This document shows positions 6,259 through 6,260 of a stretch of DNA of 6,260 nucleotides, piece by piece. A program made the position numbers and the translations under genes. How positions within the stretch are numbered: the stretch's first letter is position 1; each line of letters begins with the position of its first letter. The notes below the pieces were generated by a model. The model ran no database searches, was not told the DNA's origin, and saw nothing but the letters and a program-made list of their open reading frames with translations. Origin of the DNA: Candidatus Omnitrophota bacterium (GTDB taxonomy: Bacteria; Omnitrophota; Koll11; Gygaellales; Profunditerraquicolaceae); contig JAQUNE010000090.1 in assembly GCA_028717765.1 (NCBI GenBank), positions 1-6,260 on the forward strand. Direction: 5' to 3'.

Positions 6259-6260
6259 TG

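Noticed and set aside
6178..6260. Integron attC site or CRISPR repeat in the right-end palindromic block
   Set aside because: No attC core (RYYYAAC / GTTRRRY pair) is visible, and there are no regularly spaced identical repeats with spacers.

Overview
The window is a compact, single-direction gene cluster. All five genes are on the plus strand, and only about 100 bases at the right end are non-coding. Base composition is moderately AT-rich. The genes overlap or abut (23-nt overlap, 4-nt ATGA overlap, a 0-3 nt junction, 28-nt overlap), so they are probably co-transcribed and in part translationally coupled. A lipoprotein signal peptide and a probable outer-membrane beta-barrel point to a diderm bacterium. 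The mix of a hypD-type hydrogenase maturation gene, a TPR/DUF3857/transglutaminase lipoprotein and a PilZ protein with a periplasmic six-hairpin-type domain is what I would expect from an uncultured lineage such as Candidatus Omnitrophota or a relative in the PVC or delta-proteobacterial neighbourhood. This placement is inference and is weak.

Layout from left to right. (1) Positions 2-493 are the C-terminal part of HypD, the Fe-S scaffold for assembling the Fe(CN)2CO group of [NiFe]-hydrogenases; its 5' end lies outside the window. A small 7-bp tandem repeat sits in frame inside its variable linker. (2) Positions 471-2882 encode a lipoprotein with TPR-like helices, a DUF3857 domain and a papain-like transglutaminase domain with Cys, His and Asp all present. 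(3) Positions 2879-4834 encode a PilZ domain, one membrane span, a long coiled coil and a C-terminal domain resembling the (alpha/alpha) barrels of six-hairpin glycosidases. It looks like a cyclic-di-GMP receptor joined to a periplasmic domain. (4) Positions 4838-5473 encode an endonuclease III-related, MagIII-like DNA glycosylase that ends just before the fourth cluster cysteine would be expected. (5) Positions 5446-6156 encode a small exported beta-barrel protein ending in a BAM-type terminal phenylalanine signal. (6) Positions 6157-6260 hold a possible terminator and a CGCG-rich block of nested inverted repeats that continues to or past the window edge.

Genes 2, 3 and 5 fit an envelope module: a membrane-anchored periplasmic transglutaminase-fold protein, an inner-membrane c-di-GMP-responsive protein with a carbohydrate-enzyme-like periplasmic domain, and an outer-membrane barrel. 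The repair glycosylase and hypD look like operon passengers. No function has been shown for the module; the link rests on order, spacing and predicted location.
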